Below, piece after piece: positions 8,293 to 16,152 of a DNA stretch of 46,439 bases. The stretch is from positions 1 to 46,439 of the IMG/VR virus record IMGVR_UViG_3300005265_000009; one strand, written 5' to 3'. Every line of letters begins with the position of its first letter. Within the stretch, counting starts at the first letter, position 1. Origin of the DNA: a virus. Both the position numbers and the translations under genes were made by a program. Under the pieces are notes generated by a model. The model saw nothing but the letters and a program-made list of their open reading frames with translations. It was not told where the DNA came from and made no database searches.

Positions 8293-9041
8293 TTTCTATT
8301 TAGTTCTTCCGCAACTAGCAATAACTTTGATTCAAACGCTTTATTAAATGCCTTGAGGTCTTTCGGCAAACATTTCCCCCTAACTCCTCGCCTTCCGTTA
8401 AATACTACTCTAAGATGATTTTTTCCAATCCACTTTCTGGCATACATTGCCTCTCTGACAGTGTCGTAATCACAACCAACTTTCTGACAGATATCGTAGA
8501 TTTCGTTAGCAAAAACTACTTTTAGAGCATAAAACGTATTTATGGCACACTTAATCATTTCTGAAGTTTTTGTGTCGGTATGAAAAATCGGGTAGCCCCT
8601 ATACCTCGCCTGATATAAAGCAACTACTTCCTCGCCATATTGCTTTTTTTCTGAGCCAACAACAATAATATCAGGATGCTCTATGTCCTCCTCCCAAGTC
8701 GATTGGGTCAAAAACTCTGGATTGTGAACAACACAATCAATACCAAGAGTATTCATTATGTGTTGGCACTGCCCAGGCGTCGTCGTCGATCGAATTATAT
8801 AAATCTTTTGCCCTCCAGGATATTGCTCTATCTGCCTAATAATAGCCAGAATATCATCTATCTTATGCCCGCTTTGGCTTGGAGGCGTCGGTAAACAAAT
8901 AAAAACATATCTCTTTTTTTTAGCGATTTCTTCAAGGGTAATCGTACTACCACGCAGATCGAAATAATCTTTAATCCCAAAAGCCTTCCTGGTAGCATTG
9001 CCAACTATTCCCAGCCCACCGACAACTACTGCATTATCCAT
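8283..9041 (-). CDS. Short UDP-glucose/GDP-mannose dehydrogenase-like protein
   Basis: A 252-residue protein of the UDPG/MGDP dehydrogenase family, in which full enzymes have about 400-450 residues. VVVGGLGIVGNATRKAFG is the Rossmann loop, FICLPTPPS and STTTPGQCQ follow the family, and VVHNPEFLTQSTWEEDIEHPDIIVVG is the classic NPEFL segment. RGVRGKCLPKDLKAF retains the catalytic Cys of the GGxCxPKD motif. The C-terminal nucleotide-binding domain is missing because the frame stops soon after. It could work as a dimer with host help, or oxidise a different sugar nucleotide. Confidence 0.82.
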   Translation of the reverse strand: MDNAVVVGGLGIVGNATRKAFGIKDYFDLRGSTITLEEIAKKKRYVFICLPTPPSQSGHKIDDILAIIRQIEQYPGGQKIYIIRSTTTPGQCQHIMNTLGIDCVVHNPEFLTQSTWEEDIEHPDIIVVGSEKKQYGEEVVALYQARYRGYPIFHTDTKTSEMIKCAINTFYALKVVFANEIYDICQKVGCDYDTVREAMYARKWIGKNHLRVVFNGRRGVRGKCLPKDLKAFNKAFESKLLLVAEELNRKWL

Positions 9042-9080
9042 TTGTCTTTTTTTTCTTAACTAGTAATTATTTGTGCAAAA

Positions 9081-10376
9081 CTAAACGAATAACAGAGGCT
9101 TTAGATAGCGGTTAAATACTGCCTCTAAATTTCTTTCCTTTCTCAGCTTTATCTGCATAGCACTAACAAAATCATTCCGCAAATGGTAAGCTATCATTCC
9201 CGCTGTCTCTAGATGATAAGCCTCCTCCGAGGCATATCTCGTCTCTGTCCTCGTTCCTTCTTTATAGGCGAACCTATTGTCAGCCAATACATCCCAATTA
9301 GAGGAAAACTTCCTGTAGATGGCATTCGGTCCATAAATGTTCCTCATAGGTGGAAAATCTTGATTGAGAACTAAAACTGCTCCAGCAACACCAGCTTCTT
9401 GAGTTGTTAGAGAATATGTTTCCGACACTGATGGATGAACGTAAACATTGCTAATCATTTGCAGTTTTGCAACCGTCTCCCAAGGAACTCTAACCCTCCA
9501 TTTCTCATCAAACTCAGAAGTAAAAGTAATTTCCATCGGAGTTAAACCCCAGTCTGCCGCCAGCCTTTTCAACTCATCACGATAAACAACCTTATCACCA
9601 CCAGTAGAATGAAAGTCGACAATTATTACTCTTACCTCCATATCGAAATCTTTCAGCTTCGCCATTGTCTTAATCACATATTCAACCTGCTTTCCCCGAT
9701 CAAGCCTTACTGGATAAGTACAAATGGCATCGGCAAAAAGAACTTTCTTCTCTCTAACCAGCTTTTCCAAAATTTCATCAAAGCCAAAAAATCTTGGCAC
9801 ATCAATTGGATGAGGAACAACTTTTACGTTGCTTATATGGACGCCAAAATTTTCTGGAATAGTCTCTTTCATCAGATCGTTAAAGGCAATATAGAAAGAG
9901 TTAGGAAATGGCTCTTTAACAAGGTTTATATATTCGTCCTTAAAGAATGGTCGCAAATTAGCAAGCGTGTATGGCGGAGTAGCAGAATGAATCCAATGAA
10001 GCCACCTAATATTTTCGTATTTCTTCGCCACTTTTCTACAAGCAATATTATGTTTGAGGGCTGAGGGTTGATAAACAAAATCGTGGGTTAAAACCACATC
10101 AATGTCCTTCAAATGTTTCTCAAAGGCTTCTGTCAGTTTTTTTACATCTTCGTCAAAAGTAGGATCTTTTTTGACTTCATTATGGCAAGGGACAATCGGT
10201 ATTTTCCTAACCTCAGCATTCTTATATTCTTCAATCGGCTCGAAGGACTCAGAGACAATCACCACGGGCCTAAAACTACCAAGACGAAGCATTTTAATTT
10301 GATCTTGGACAACCCTATTAAGAGAATAAGCAGGGTCAGCAGAATTAAAATTAGTAGCAATACATACTTTCCTCAT
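9081..10376 (-). CDS. GT4-like glycosyltransferase (GT-B fold)
   Basis: The start is placed at the ATG at 10374-10376 (MRKVCIATNF), because the alternative start at 10397 would overlap the -10 box of the promoter at 10388-10416. About 431 residues. The N-terminal domain has SLNRVVQDQIKML and HDFVYQPSALKHN; the C-terminal domain has SVSETYSLTTQEAGVAG, the E-x7-E motif of GT4, followed by an NQDFPP loop. It is the first gene of the glycan operon. The very short predicted leader would make it nearly leaderless. Acceptor and donor unknown. Confidence 0.78.
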   Translation of the reverse strand: MRKVCIATNFNSADPAYSLNRVVQDQIKMLRLGSFRPVVIVSESFEPIEEYKNAEVRKIPIVPCHNEVKKDPTFDEDVKKLTEAFEKHLKDIDVVLTHDFVYQPSALKHNIACRKVAKKYENIRWLHWIHSATPPYTLANLRPFFKDEYINLVKEPFPNSFYIAFNDLMKETIPENFGVHISNVKVVPHPIDVPRFFGFDEILEKLVREKKVLFADAICTYPVRLDRGKQVEYVIKTMAKLKDFDMEVRVIIVDFHSTGGDKVVYRDELKRLAADWGLTPMEITFTSEFDEKWRVRVPWETVAKLQMISNVYVHPSVSETYSLTTQEAGVAGAVLVLNQDFPPMRNIYGPNAIYRKFSSNWDVLADNRFAYKEGTRTETRYASEEAYHLETAGMIAYHLRNDFVSAMQIKLRKERNLEAVFNRYLKPLLFV

Positions 10377-10387
10377 CTTGCAAGAAA

Positions 10388-10416
10388 ATAGTAGCATACA
10401 AGGTATAAGTTGTCAA
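10388..10416 (-). promoter_or_regulatory. sigma70-type promoter of the glycan island
   Basis: On the minus strand TTGACA (10411-10416) is followed after exactly 17 bases by TACTAT (10388-10393). It lies 12 bases before the first glycosyltransferase ATG, so the predicted transcript has a leader of only a few bases. It would allow the nine-gene island to be expressed independently of the structural genes. Confidence 0.7.
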
Positions 10417-10448
10417 TAACCAATTATACTACAACAATACCATATTAT

Positions 10449-10634
10449 CTATTTCTGCTTACTAGTAAGCCCATCAATCATTCTCGCTAGCTTATTTATT
10501 AGTGGCGTTATTCTATTCTGCCACTCTTGCCCAGTCCAACGGGAATTGAATAGAACTTGACTAATAAGAACTAACTCTTCTCTAGTGAGCCTTGGTTCCA
10601 GTCTAGGTTGTTTTTCTTTCTTGCTTTTAGCCAT
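10449..10634 (-). CDS. Small basic protein downstream of tail fibre
   Basis: A 61-residue protein, MAKSKKEKQPRLEPRL then a helical remainder (LTREELVLISQVLFNSRWTGQEWQNRITPLINKLARMID). It has a strong SD, AGGAGGTGA, eight bases or fewer before the ATG, and overlaps the stop of the S74 fibre gene. No family recognised. It is the last gene before the glycan promoter. A fibre-assembly or capping role is possible only from position. Confidence 0.55.
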   Translation of the reverse strand: MAKSKKEKQPRLEPRLTREELVLISQVLFNSRWTGQEWQNRITPLINKLARMIDGLTSKQK

Positions 10635-13101
10635 TATTCACCTCCTTTTTTAATTCAGTAATTTCGTTTTCCAGTTTTTCAACCTTAGAACTCAATTCTT
10701 GTATTGCGGCAATGTTGTACGGAATTAGAGCCGTATAATTTATATCCCACAAATCAGTATTTTCGTCTTCGGGAACGCCTACAATGTCTGGCAACACCCT
10801 GTACAGCTCCTGAGCACACAGGCCATAAGACCATTTTGCATGGGGTTTATCAGCAAAAACTAATGAAACCTTACCTAACTTCTCGTCTTTTTTCTTCTCA
10901 ACATCTATTGCGTGATATTGGATTGGATTGAGCTGATTGATAATATCCAACGCTCCTGTAAGCCTTGTTGTATCTGCTTTAGCTCTTTCATCAGAATAGG
11001 TAACCCACTGATTGGCTCTTCCCCGACCAGCTGTACTTGCAATGTTGGGAAGTTCGAGCCTATATCCAGGACTCGTCGTTCCGATGCCGACGTTGCCACT
11101 TTCCGTAGCCAGATTAACACCCGCAAATACTGTCCCTCCAGTTAGGCGGTGTAAATGCCAAGGGTCCCAAGTATGAGTACCGTGGTATAGAATCATTCTC
11201 TGTAGTCTCAAAACAGCGGGTAACGGATTTGTGCCGTAGAGGGTAAGCTTCAATTTGTAAATGTTGTAACTTGACCCAGAAGGAGCAGAGAACCGTGGTA
11301 AGAGAACAACGTGGTCTTTAATCGTAATATCGTCATCAAACACAGTCGTATAACTCGATGCCGAATTATCCCAGACCTCTATCTTGGCAGAAGTGGGATA
11401 AGCCGAGGTTTCCCCTCTGAAAGTAAGAGCAAGTCTATAAAATCCTGAGGCCCTGTTAGGAATTGGATTCGAGGCACAGTCAACCTCGATGACAATCGGG
11501 TACGGTGATGTTCCTGAAGCCCAGTCGAGATACGATGAAGTATCTTCAAAAATAACGCCGTGGTCCCCTCCAGGGTCAGGAGTTATGGTTACGCTTCGAT
11601 TAGGTTCATGCGTCAACAAAGCAAACTCATCTTGCTGGTCTAGTGCAATAATACTGTCGATATTGGGTTCCCGTGCAATATAGACATTATCAAGCCTCTT
11701 GTCCGCCGAGTTGGTTAAACCCAACTCGAAATCATCTGAGAAATGGCCTGTCCCAGCTACATCTAACTTATACTCTGGACTCGCCGTCCCGATGCCAACT
11801 TTACCATCCTCGTCTATCACCATTTGGTCGGACAAACTCCCTGAGTTGCTCGTTTGGAACACCAACCTACCATGCTGATAGTCATCATCACCACGCTCAC
11901 CATATATTTTTGCTGCTACATGGTCGAAAGTCGAAAATTCATTATAAAATTCTATCGCCCCTAAATCCTCCCTGTTAGTAAAAGCAGAACCAGTTAATCT
12001 AATATCACCATTTACATCTAATTTTTGTCCTGGACTCGTCGTCCCGATGCCGACGTTATCGGATGTATCAATAACCAACGGGAAAGTATGGGAAGTATGG
12101 TTTCTTATCGTGAAATTAGGTGAACCATATTGCCCAGCTAACCACTTTTGTAATACCCCGCTATGTTTAGCTGTCCACGTAAACGCAGCATACGCACCCT
12201 CACTCGACATATTACCATAAGCTCCTTTCCCAGCCGCAGCATTCTCAAAAAACACATTAAGGTCCTTGTTCGCAATATTTTGATAAACGTGTAACTTATA
12301 CTCTGGACTCGCCGTCCCGATGCCAACGTTGTCGCCAACATATAAAGAATTAGAACCTAAATCCACATCTTGGTTCGCTCCAGAATACGGCACATACTGG
12401 TTTGCCAAAACCTCAGTCGTTGTCGGCATTGACCAGCGGGTCATCGAGTCATCCTCGTAGTAGATAGTTAAAGACGGAGCGTTTCCTGTTCCTGTTACGT
12501 GAGCGTAAATCTTGCCCACAATCCTGCTCCCTGAGGCGGGGATATGGTCTTCGTCCAAAATCAGAGGGACAATGTATTGTTGACTGGTTTCCCCAATGAC
12601 ATCGCTGTAGGCTGAGGTCGCTAGCACCACCTCTGAGTTATCGCTCTTTCTCTCAACTAACTGCCAGTAAACCTGAATGTCTTTATTGCCCCCCGTCTTT
12701 TCAGCAAAGATTGAAAGGTCATAAACTCCTAAAGGCAGAACTGGTGGTGTGTCTCCGTCAGCATTTATCCAGCCAGCAATGTAGTCTCCGTCGGCAAGGT
12801 TGTTTCCTGAAATCGATTGTTGGGTGCTTCCTAAATCAGCAATCTTGGTGGTTGTTAGCTTATAGTTTTCTGTCCCAGAATCGGTATCTGTCGCATACCA
12901 GTCAACTATCAGAGACGAGACAATGTAGTCCACATACCGCTTGTTGACAAATTGGTCTAGGTCATTGAAGTCGGAGATTTGAGCATCTAACTTAGGAATT
13001 CCGCCCGATACTGTTTGGGGAGTTGATTGGTCAAGTTTGATGTAGCGAGTATCGAGCTCAGAAATTGGACGCCTAGAAAACCGAACACTGCCACTGATCA
13101 T
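10627..13101 (-). CDS. Tail fibre with C-terminal intramolecular chaperone (Peptidase_S74)
   Basis: An 824-residue protein. The C-terminal 122 residues (from SDERAKADTT near 703) form the S74/endosialidase-type chaperone: the SDERAK motif carries the autocleavage Ser-Asp, then LNPIQYHAIDV, YGLCAQELYRVLPDIV and a closing coiled coil (IAAIQELSSKVEKLENEITELKKEV). The shaft holds four repeats of VGIGT(A/T)SP followed by KL-type strands, typical of trimeric fibres with this chaperone. The N-terminal KLDQSTPQTVSGGIPKLDAQISDFNDLDQFVNKRYVD is a usual fibre attachment region. A host-recognition fibre, trimeric and trimmed after folding. Confidence 0.9.
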   Translation of the reverse strand: MISGSVRFSRRPISELDTRYIKLDQSTPQTVSGGIPKLDAQISDFNDLDQFVNKRYVDYIVSSLIVDWYATDTDSGTENYKLTTTKIADLGSTQQSISGNNLADGDYIAGWINADGDTPPVLPLGVYDLSIFAEKTGGNKDIQVYWQLVERKSDNSEVVLATSAYSDVIGETSQQYIVPLILDEDHIPASGSRIVGKIYAHVTGTGNAPSLTIYYEDDSMTRWSMPTTTEVLANQYVPYSGANQDVDLGSNSLYVGDNVGIGTASPEYKLHVYQNIANKDLNVFFENAAAGKGAYGNMSSEGAYAAFTWTAKHSGVLQKWLAGQYGSPNFTIRNHTSHTFPLVIDTSDNVGIGTTSPGQKLDVNGDIRLTGSAFTNREDLGAIEFYNEFSTFDHVAAKIYGERGDDDYQHGRLVFQTSNSGSLSDQMVIDEDGKVGIGTASPEYKLDVAGTGHFSDDFELGLTNSADKRLDNVYIAREPNIDSIIALDQQDEFALLTHEPNRSVTITPDPGGDHGVIFEDTSSYLDWASGTSPYPIVIEVDCASNPIPNRASGFYRLALTFRGETSAYPTSAKIEVWDNSASSYTTVFDDDITIKDHVVLLPRFSAPSGSSYNIYKLKLTLYGTNPLPAVLRLQRMILYHGTHTWDPWHLHRLTGGTVFAGVNLATESGNVGIGTTSPGYRLELPNIASTAGRGRANQWVTYSDERAKADTTRLTGALDIINQLNPIQYHAIDVEKKKDEKLGKVSLVFADKPHAKWSYGLCAQELYRVLPDIVGVPEDENTDLWDINYTALIPYNIAAIQELSSKVEKLENEITELKKEVNNG

Positions 13102-13481
13102 TCGACCTCCTTATAACTAAACACAATTGTTTTCCCTGCCGAAGAACAGTAACAATAAACTTGTTGGTTAGCACCCAAATCTAGTGCCACCTTTTCCCCA
13201 GACTCAAGAATTACACCATTAGAAGCAGAGTTCTCATAGCCCCAGTAAATATCAGTGTCAGAATTATTGTAAACAACTAGAATATACTTTTTTGTAGGAG
13301 CAGTAGGTGGAACAGCATAAGCCGTATCAGCATTAGTCAGAGTAACCGATCCATTGGAGCCCGTACCAGCGGGGTATTGGTCGTCAATATAAAACTGGTC
13401 AATAACATTACCAGAAGAATCAACTATTTTCGCCGAAATCGGCTCCTCGCTTAACCTTCTTCTTGCTACTCCCTGCTCCAT
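13098..13481 (-). CDS. Small beta-rich virion protein
   Basis: A 127-residue protein with alternating hydrophobic strands (AKIVDSSGNVIDQFYIDDQY, KYILVVYNNSDTDIYWGYENSASNGVILESGEKVALDLG) and no catalytic motif. The pattern is like small head- or tail-decorating beta-sandwich proteins. Its stop overlaps the S74 fibre start by ATGA, so it may be a fibre partner. The first about 20 codons overlap the upstream gene, so the start is uncertain. Confidence 0.55.
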   Translation of the reverse strand: MEQGVARRRLSEEPISAKIVDSSGNVIDQFYIDDQYPAGTGSNGSVTLTNADTAYAVPPTAPTKKYILVVYNNSDTDIYWGYENSASNGVILESGEKVALDLGANQQVYCYCSSAGKTIVFSYKEVE

Positions 13482-13728
13482 ACTTATAATTATACCATTC
13501 TAATAGCATCGACTTAATAACGCTTATCTGCCCATCAATAAAATCTGTATTCTCGTTTCTTCTAAACAGCTCTGACCGTATCTCTTCCAACTGCTTTAAT
13601 CTCTCAATTAGTCGCTCAAGAGCTGGAAAATACCAGCCATAATAAAGGCGAAATAGTTTTAGCCGCCTAAATAGTCTAGATCTCGTGAGCAATGAGTTGA
13701 ACGGTAAAATTTTCATCTTTACTAGCAT
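13420..13728 (-). CDS. Hypothetical basic helical protein
   Basis: A protein of about 102 residues, strongly basic and helical (SRLFRRLKLFRLYYGWYFPALERLIERLKQLEEIRSELFRRN), with a Lys-rich tail. It overlaps genes on both sides (53 bases upstream, 62 downstream). No family recognised. The ATG at 13726-13728 or the internal Met at 13716 could be the start; neither has a strong SD. Low certainty that the full frame is used. Confidence 0.45.
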   Translation of the reverse strand: MLVKMKILPFNSLLTRSRLFRRLKLFRLYYGWYFPALERLIERLKQLEEIRSELFRRNENTDFIDGQISVIKSMLLEWYNYKYGAGSSKKKVKRGADFGENS

Positions 13729-13981
13729 TTCTGATTTGTAATGTATAATTGCCGTGCATTGGAAGCTCTATTAACTCGTTTAGAACGCCGCTTTCATTAT
13801 CACGGTAATAAATGGTATCGCCGTCAACATCAACTATAGAAACGTCAAATGTCGTATCGGAAGAAGCAAACTTAACGATTATTTGTCGCAAGAAAGCACC
13901 AAGCGAGAAAGAAAAGTCTATGTTCGCAGAACCAGAAATAGTCGTATCAGTTTTTCTGATACGATTTATGATTTTTGCCAT
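13676..13981 (-). CDS. Small beta-rich virion protein
   Basis: A 101-residue protein with FSFSLGAFLRQIIVKFASSDTTFDVSIVDVDGDTIYYRD and LPMHGNYTLQIRNASKDENFTVQLIAHEI. The last segment closely follows the beta-sandwich edge pattern of small phage decoration or tail-accessory proteins. It is part of a run of four such genes between capsid and fibre genes. Function inferred from position only. Confidence 0.55.
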   Translation of the reverse strand: MAKIINRIRKTDTTISGSANIDFSFSLGAFLRQIIVKFASSDTTFDVSIVDVDGDTIYYRDNESGVLNELIELPMHGNYTLQIRNASKDENFTVQLIAHEI

Positions 13982-13988
13982 CGCAAGA

Positions 13989-14273
13989 TTATCGATATGA
14001 TACTGTTACTTCCGCTCCCGTACCAGAAATAGTAGCGTAAGCCCCATTAGCAAGCTGGATTGGATGTGAGAACGAAACAGCTTCTGTAGAGCTTGCTACA
14101 GCAGCCAACTTTAATACTTCTGTTCCGCTATTATCTTCACTATTGTGGATTACCACAGTAGCATTAGCACTTCCAGCGGCTAAAACTACAGCATAAATTT
14201 CACAGCCCGCATCAGCAACTTTGCCACTACCAGTTAGTTTTTTAACATTCGTAGTAGTCAGCTTATGAATCAT
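13989..14273 (-). CDS. Small beta-rich virion protein
   Basis: The ATG at 14271-14273 is chosen because GGAGGAGG stands just before it; a longer frame opens at 14291. About 94 residues: HKLTTTNVKKLTGSGKVADAGCEIYAVVLAAGSANATVVIHN, then repeated short strands ending GTGAEVTVSYR. This resembles phage proteins with a single beta-sandwich domain, often virion accessories. No enzyme motif. Confidence 0.55.
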   Translation of the reverse strand: MIHKLTTTNVKKLTGSGKVADAGCEIYAVVLAAGSANATVVIHNSEDNSGTEVLKLAAVASSTEAVSFSHPIQLANGAYATISGTGAEVTVSYR

Positions 14274-14294
14274 GTCCTCCTCCACAATCAACCA

Positions 14295-14864
14295 TTAAAA
14301 TCTTCCATGTTTTTTAGTAGGACCGAAACTTGGTACGAAATCCCTTTGAATGCCTGGGCCATACCAGCCAACTCCGTCTTTATCATACACAACTTCCTGC
14401 ACTCTGCCCCCAATTACCTCTTTAACCGCTTTTCCTCTAGCTAATTGTGGCATATCGACAAAGCCTTCATCCTCAGCAGCAGATCGATCAATTTTCTTTG
14501 GTGCAACAAGAACTTTCTTCGGTTTTGCCTCAGCAACATTCTCAATCCCTCCTTCTTCCTCGACAACCTCTTCTTTCTTCTTCTGGTGCCTTCTTTCACA
14601 GGCCTTTACATGAGCATTATATCCCAATTGTGATTTGCATTCCCTACCACAAATCGGGCAAATCAACTTGCCTACTTTTTTCTTCGCCACTTTCTTTTGA
14701 TCAAGCTCTTTCAAAAAACCATAGGTATTTAAGAAATAATCAGCAAGGTCATACTGGTCCTCAGTAAATGCTAGCGTTTGACCTGGCTTCATCTCATAAA
14801 TTGCCCCATCATAAACTGTCTTAATAGGAGCATTTGCTTCTTTTGGATTGTGTATGTATCTCAT
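14295..14864 (-). CDS. Virion-region protein with C2H2 zinc finger
   Basis: About 189 residues if it starts at the ATG at 14862-14864 (MRYIHNPKEANAPIKTVYDG). LICPICGRECKSQLGYNAHVKACERRH is a C2H2-type zinc finger (CxxC-x12-HxxxC or H), followed by an acidic linker and YGPGIQRDFVPSFGP at the end. The first about 60 residues resemble small head-completion proteins with an NPKxA motif, but this is weak. No SD is visible; a perfect 9-bp hairpin ends 12 bases before the start. Confidence 0.5.
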   Translation of the reverse strand: MRYIHNPKEANAPIKTVYDGAIYEMKPGQTLAFTEDQYDLADYFLNTYGFLKELDQKKVAKKKVGKLICPICGRECKSQLGYNAHVKACERRHQKKKEEVVEEEGGIENVAEAKPKKVLVAPKKIDRSAAEDEGFVDMPQLARGKAVKEVIGGRVQEVVYDKDGVGWYGPGIQRDFVPSFGPTKKHGRF

Positions 14865-14875
14865 ATTATTTCTTT

Positions 14876-14910
14876 GCTGGAGCGAGGGCCTGCCCTTCCC
14901 CCGCTCCAGC
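14876..14910 (-). promoter_or_regulatory. GC-rich intergenic hairpin
   Basis: Bases 14876-14884 and 14902-14910 are perfect 9-bp arms (GCTGGAGCG and its complement), with an inner AGGGC/GCCCT pairing that nearly closes the loop. No U-run follows on the minus strand, so it is not an ordinary terminator. It sits between a Ser/Thr-tract gene and the start of the next gene. A 17-base part (14895-14911) recurs with one insertion at 33602-33619. Confidence 0.65.
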
Positions 14911-14930
14911 CACAACTAACCTGTAACTAA

Positions 14931-15170
14931 TTAGGTCGTTGATGTCGACGTTGTCGTTGTCGACGTCGATGTTGTTGTCGTTGATGTCGACGTCGATGTC
15001 GTTGTTGTCGACGTCGACGTTGTCAACACAATTCCTCTCCAAACAGTCCCATCGTATACCATGTACGCATTGTTAGTGGCATCATAGTACACTTCATAGG
15101 ACTTCGGATTTGACGGACGGCTAGTACGTACCCTTCCAGCAAATTTCTGAAAATGAGTTCCTTCGGCCAT
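14931..15170 (-). CDS. Small virion protein with C-terminal Ser/Thr tract
   Basis: A 79-residue protein with a strong SD (AAGGAGG). The first about 49 residues end YEVYYDATNNAYMVYDGTVWRG, a strand-turn motif common in phage surface proteins. The last 30 residues are only Ser and Thr. The gene at 43490-43789 has the same layout (VYFDKTNKKVKIYIDETGKWG plus tract), so the two are paralogues in plan. Located next to the major capsid gene; may be a head fibre or decoration protein. Confidence 0.65.
   Translation of the reverse strand: MAEGTHFQKFAGRVRTSRPSNPKSYEVYYDATNNAYMVYDGTVWRGIVLTTSTSTTTTSTSTSTTTTSTSTTTTSTSTT
14934..15023 (-). repeat. Ser/Thr-coding repeat tract (30 codons)
   Basis: All 30 codons specify Thr or Ser. 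The DNA is built of near-repeats of GTCGACGTT and GTCGATGTT. Compare 2329-2661 and 43493-43549. Confidence 0.9.
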
Positions 15171-15197
15171 CTTTGCCTCCTTCTAACGTACTAACCA

Positions 15198-16115
15198 TTA
15201 ACTTGAATATGCTGCTCCATCACCCTTGGAGCCCCATACTCCTCTCCAGTCAGACCATCCCTTACTAAACCTCATTCTAGCCTTGAACAAGGCCATCCCA
15301 GTATCGAAGGCGTTATCCTGCTTAAATTCAGGCTTAACCCTCCAGAACCAGGTTAAGAGATGGTTGTTGGAATCAAGTAAGAACCAAGCAGTATTGCTGG
15401 TTAAGTAGTGCCAAGCAATGACCTTTAGACCAAGACCACGATAATAGTTAATATCGTTGTCAGCAGTCTCTGGCCTTCCAGCTGATTCGGTCAAAATGCT
15501 GGCCGTTTTCCTCAAGGTGCGAGGAACTAAAAGAATATCCGCTTCAGCGGCAATCTTCATACCCTTGTCATCCAGCTGTGATTCAAGGGCTAAGATTCCA
15601 GTATTCAAGTTGTCCTCATTAAGAACAACTCCAGTAGATGAGGCATTGCTTTGAGCAGTGCCACCATCAGCCCTAGGATGAGCAGTTGAGCACAAAGGCT
15701 TACTATCTCCACCCTTATAACTGGAATCAAACGCATTATTGAAGACTGTAGCAGCATAATACTCAGCTGTCCTGCGAGCAGCAACAGCGAGCTGTGCTGG
15801 TTTTCTATTCATAATCCTGTACAAATCATCCTCGTACATTTCTTCAGAAATTTTGAATCCCTTAGTGTACTTTTTGTGAGTATAAGTCACATCATACATC
15901 TGTACAGGATCCTCGTAGACAATAGAGCCTCCTTCGTCGGTTTCGTTGAAGTATCCGAAACCAGAAATAGCAGAATCGCTTTCACTCTGCTTATCGGAGG
16001 TATCTACCTTAAAGATTTGCGGGAAAACCTCAGGCAATTTTTCATACCTGTCATCAAAGATTTCCCGAAATCCTGGCTCCAGTAGGTCGCCAAATGAGCT
16101 TCTGTACGCTGGCAT
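15198..16115 (-). CDS. Major capsid protein
   Basis: A 305-residue protein resembling Mu gpT-like major head subunits of the HK97-fold group: FGDLLEPGFREIFDDRYEKLPEVFPQIFKV at the start, then VTYTHKKYTKGFKISEEMYEDDLY, LCSTAHPRADGGTAQSN and ILALESQLDDKGMKIAAEADILLVPRTLRKTA. The last part (NAFDTGMALFKARMRFSKGWSDWRGVWGSKG) also fits that family. A strong GGAGGG precedes the ATG. Order scaffold, decoration, capsid is standard. No obvious prohead protease cleavage site is seen. Confidence 0.85.
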   Translation of the reverse strand: MPAYRSSFGDLLEPGFREIFDDRYEKLPEVFPQIFKVDTSDKQSESDSAISGFGYFNETDEGGSIVYEDPVQMYDVTYTHKKYTKGFKISEEMYEDDLYRIMNRKPAQLAVAARRTAEYYAATVFNNAFDSSYKGGDSKPLCSTAHPRADGGTAQSNASSTGVVLNEDNLNTGILALESQLDDKGMKIAAEADILLVPRTLRKTASILTESAGRPETADNDINYYRGLGLKVIAWHYLTSNTAWFLLDSNNHLLTWFWRVKPEFKQDNAFDTGMALFKARMRFSKGWSDWRGVWGSKGDGAAYSS

Positions 16116-16152
16116 TTTCCCTCCTACAACCTATTAACTAATAATATTCAGC

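Noticed and set aside
10627-13101. Diversity-generating retroelement target in the tail fibre
   Set aside because: No reverse transcriptase, accessory gene or template-like repeat is visible in the genome.
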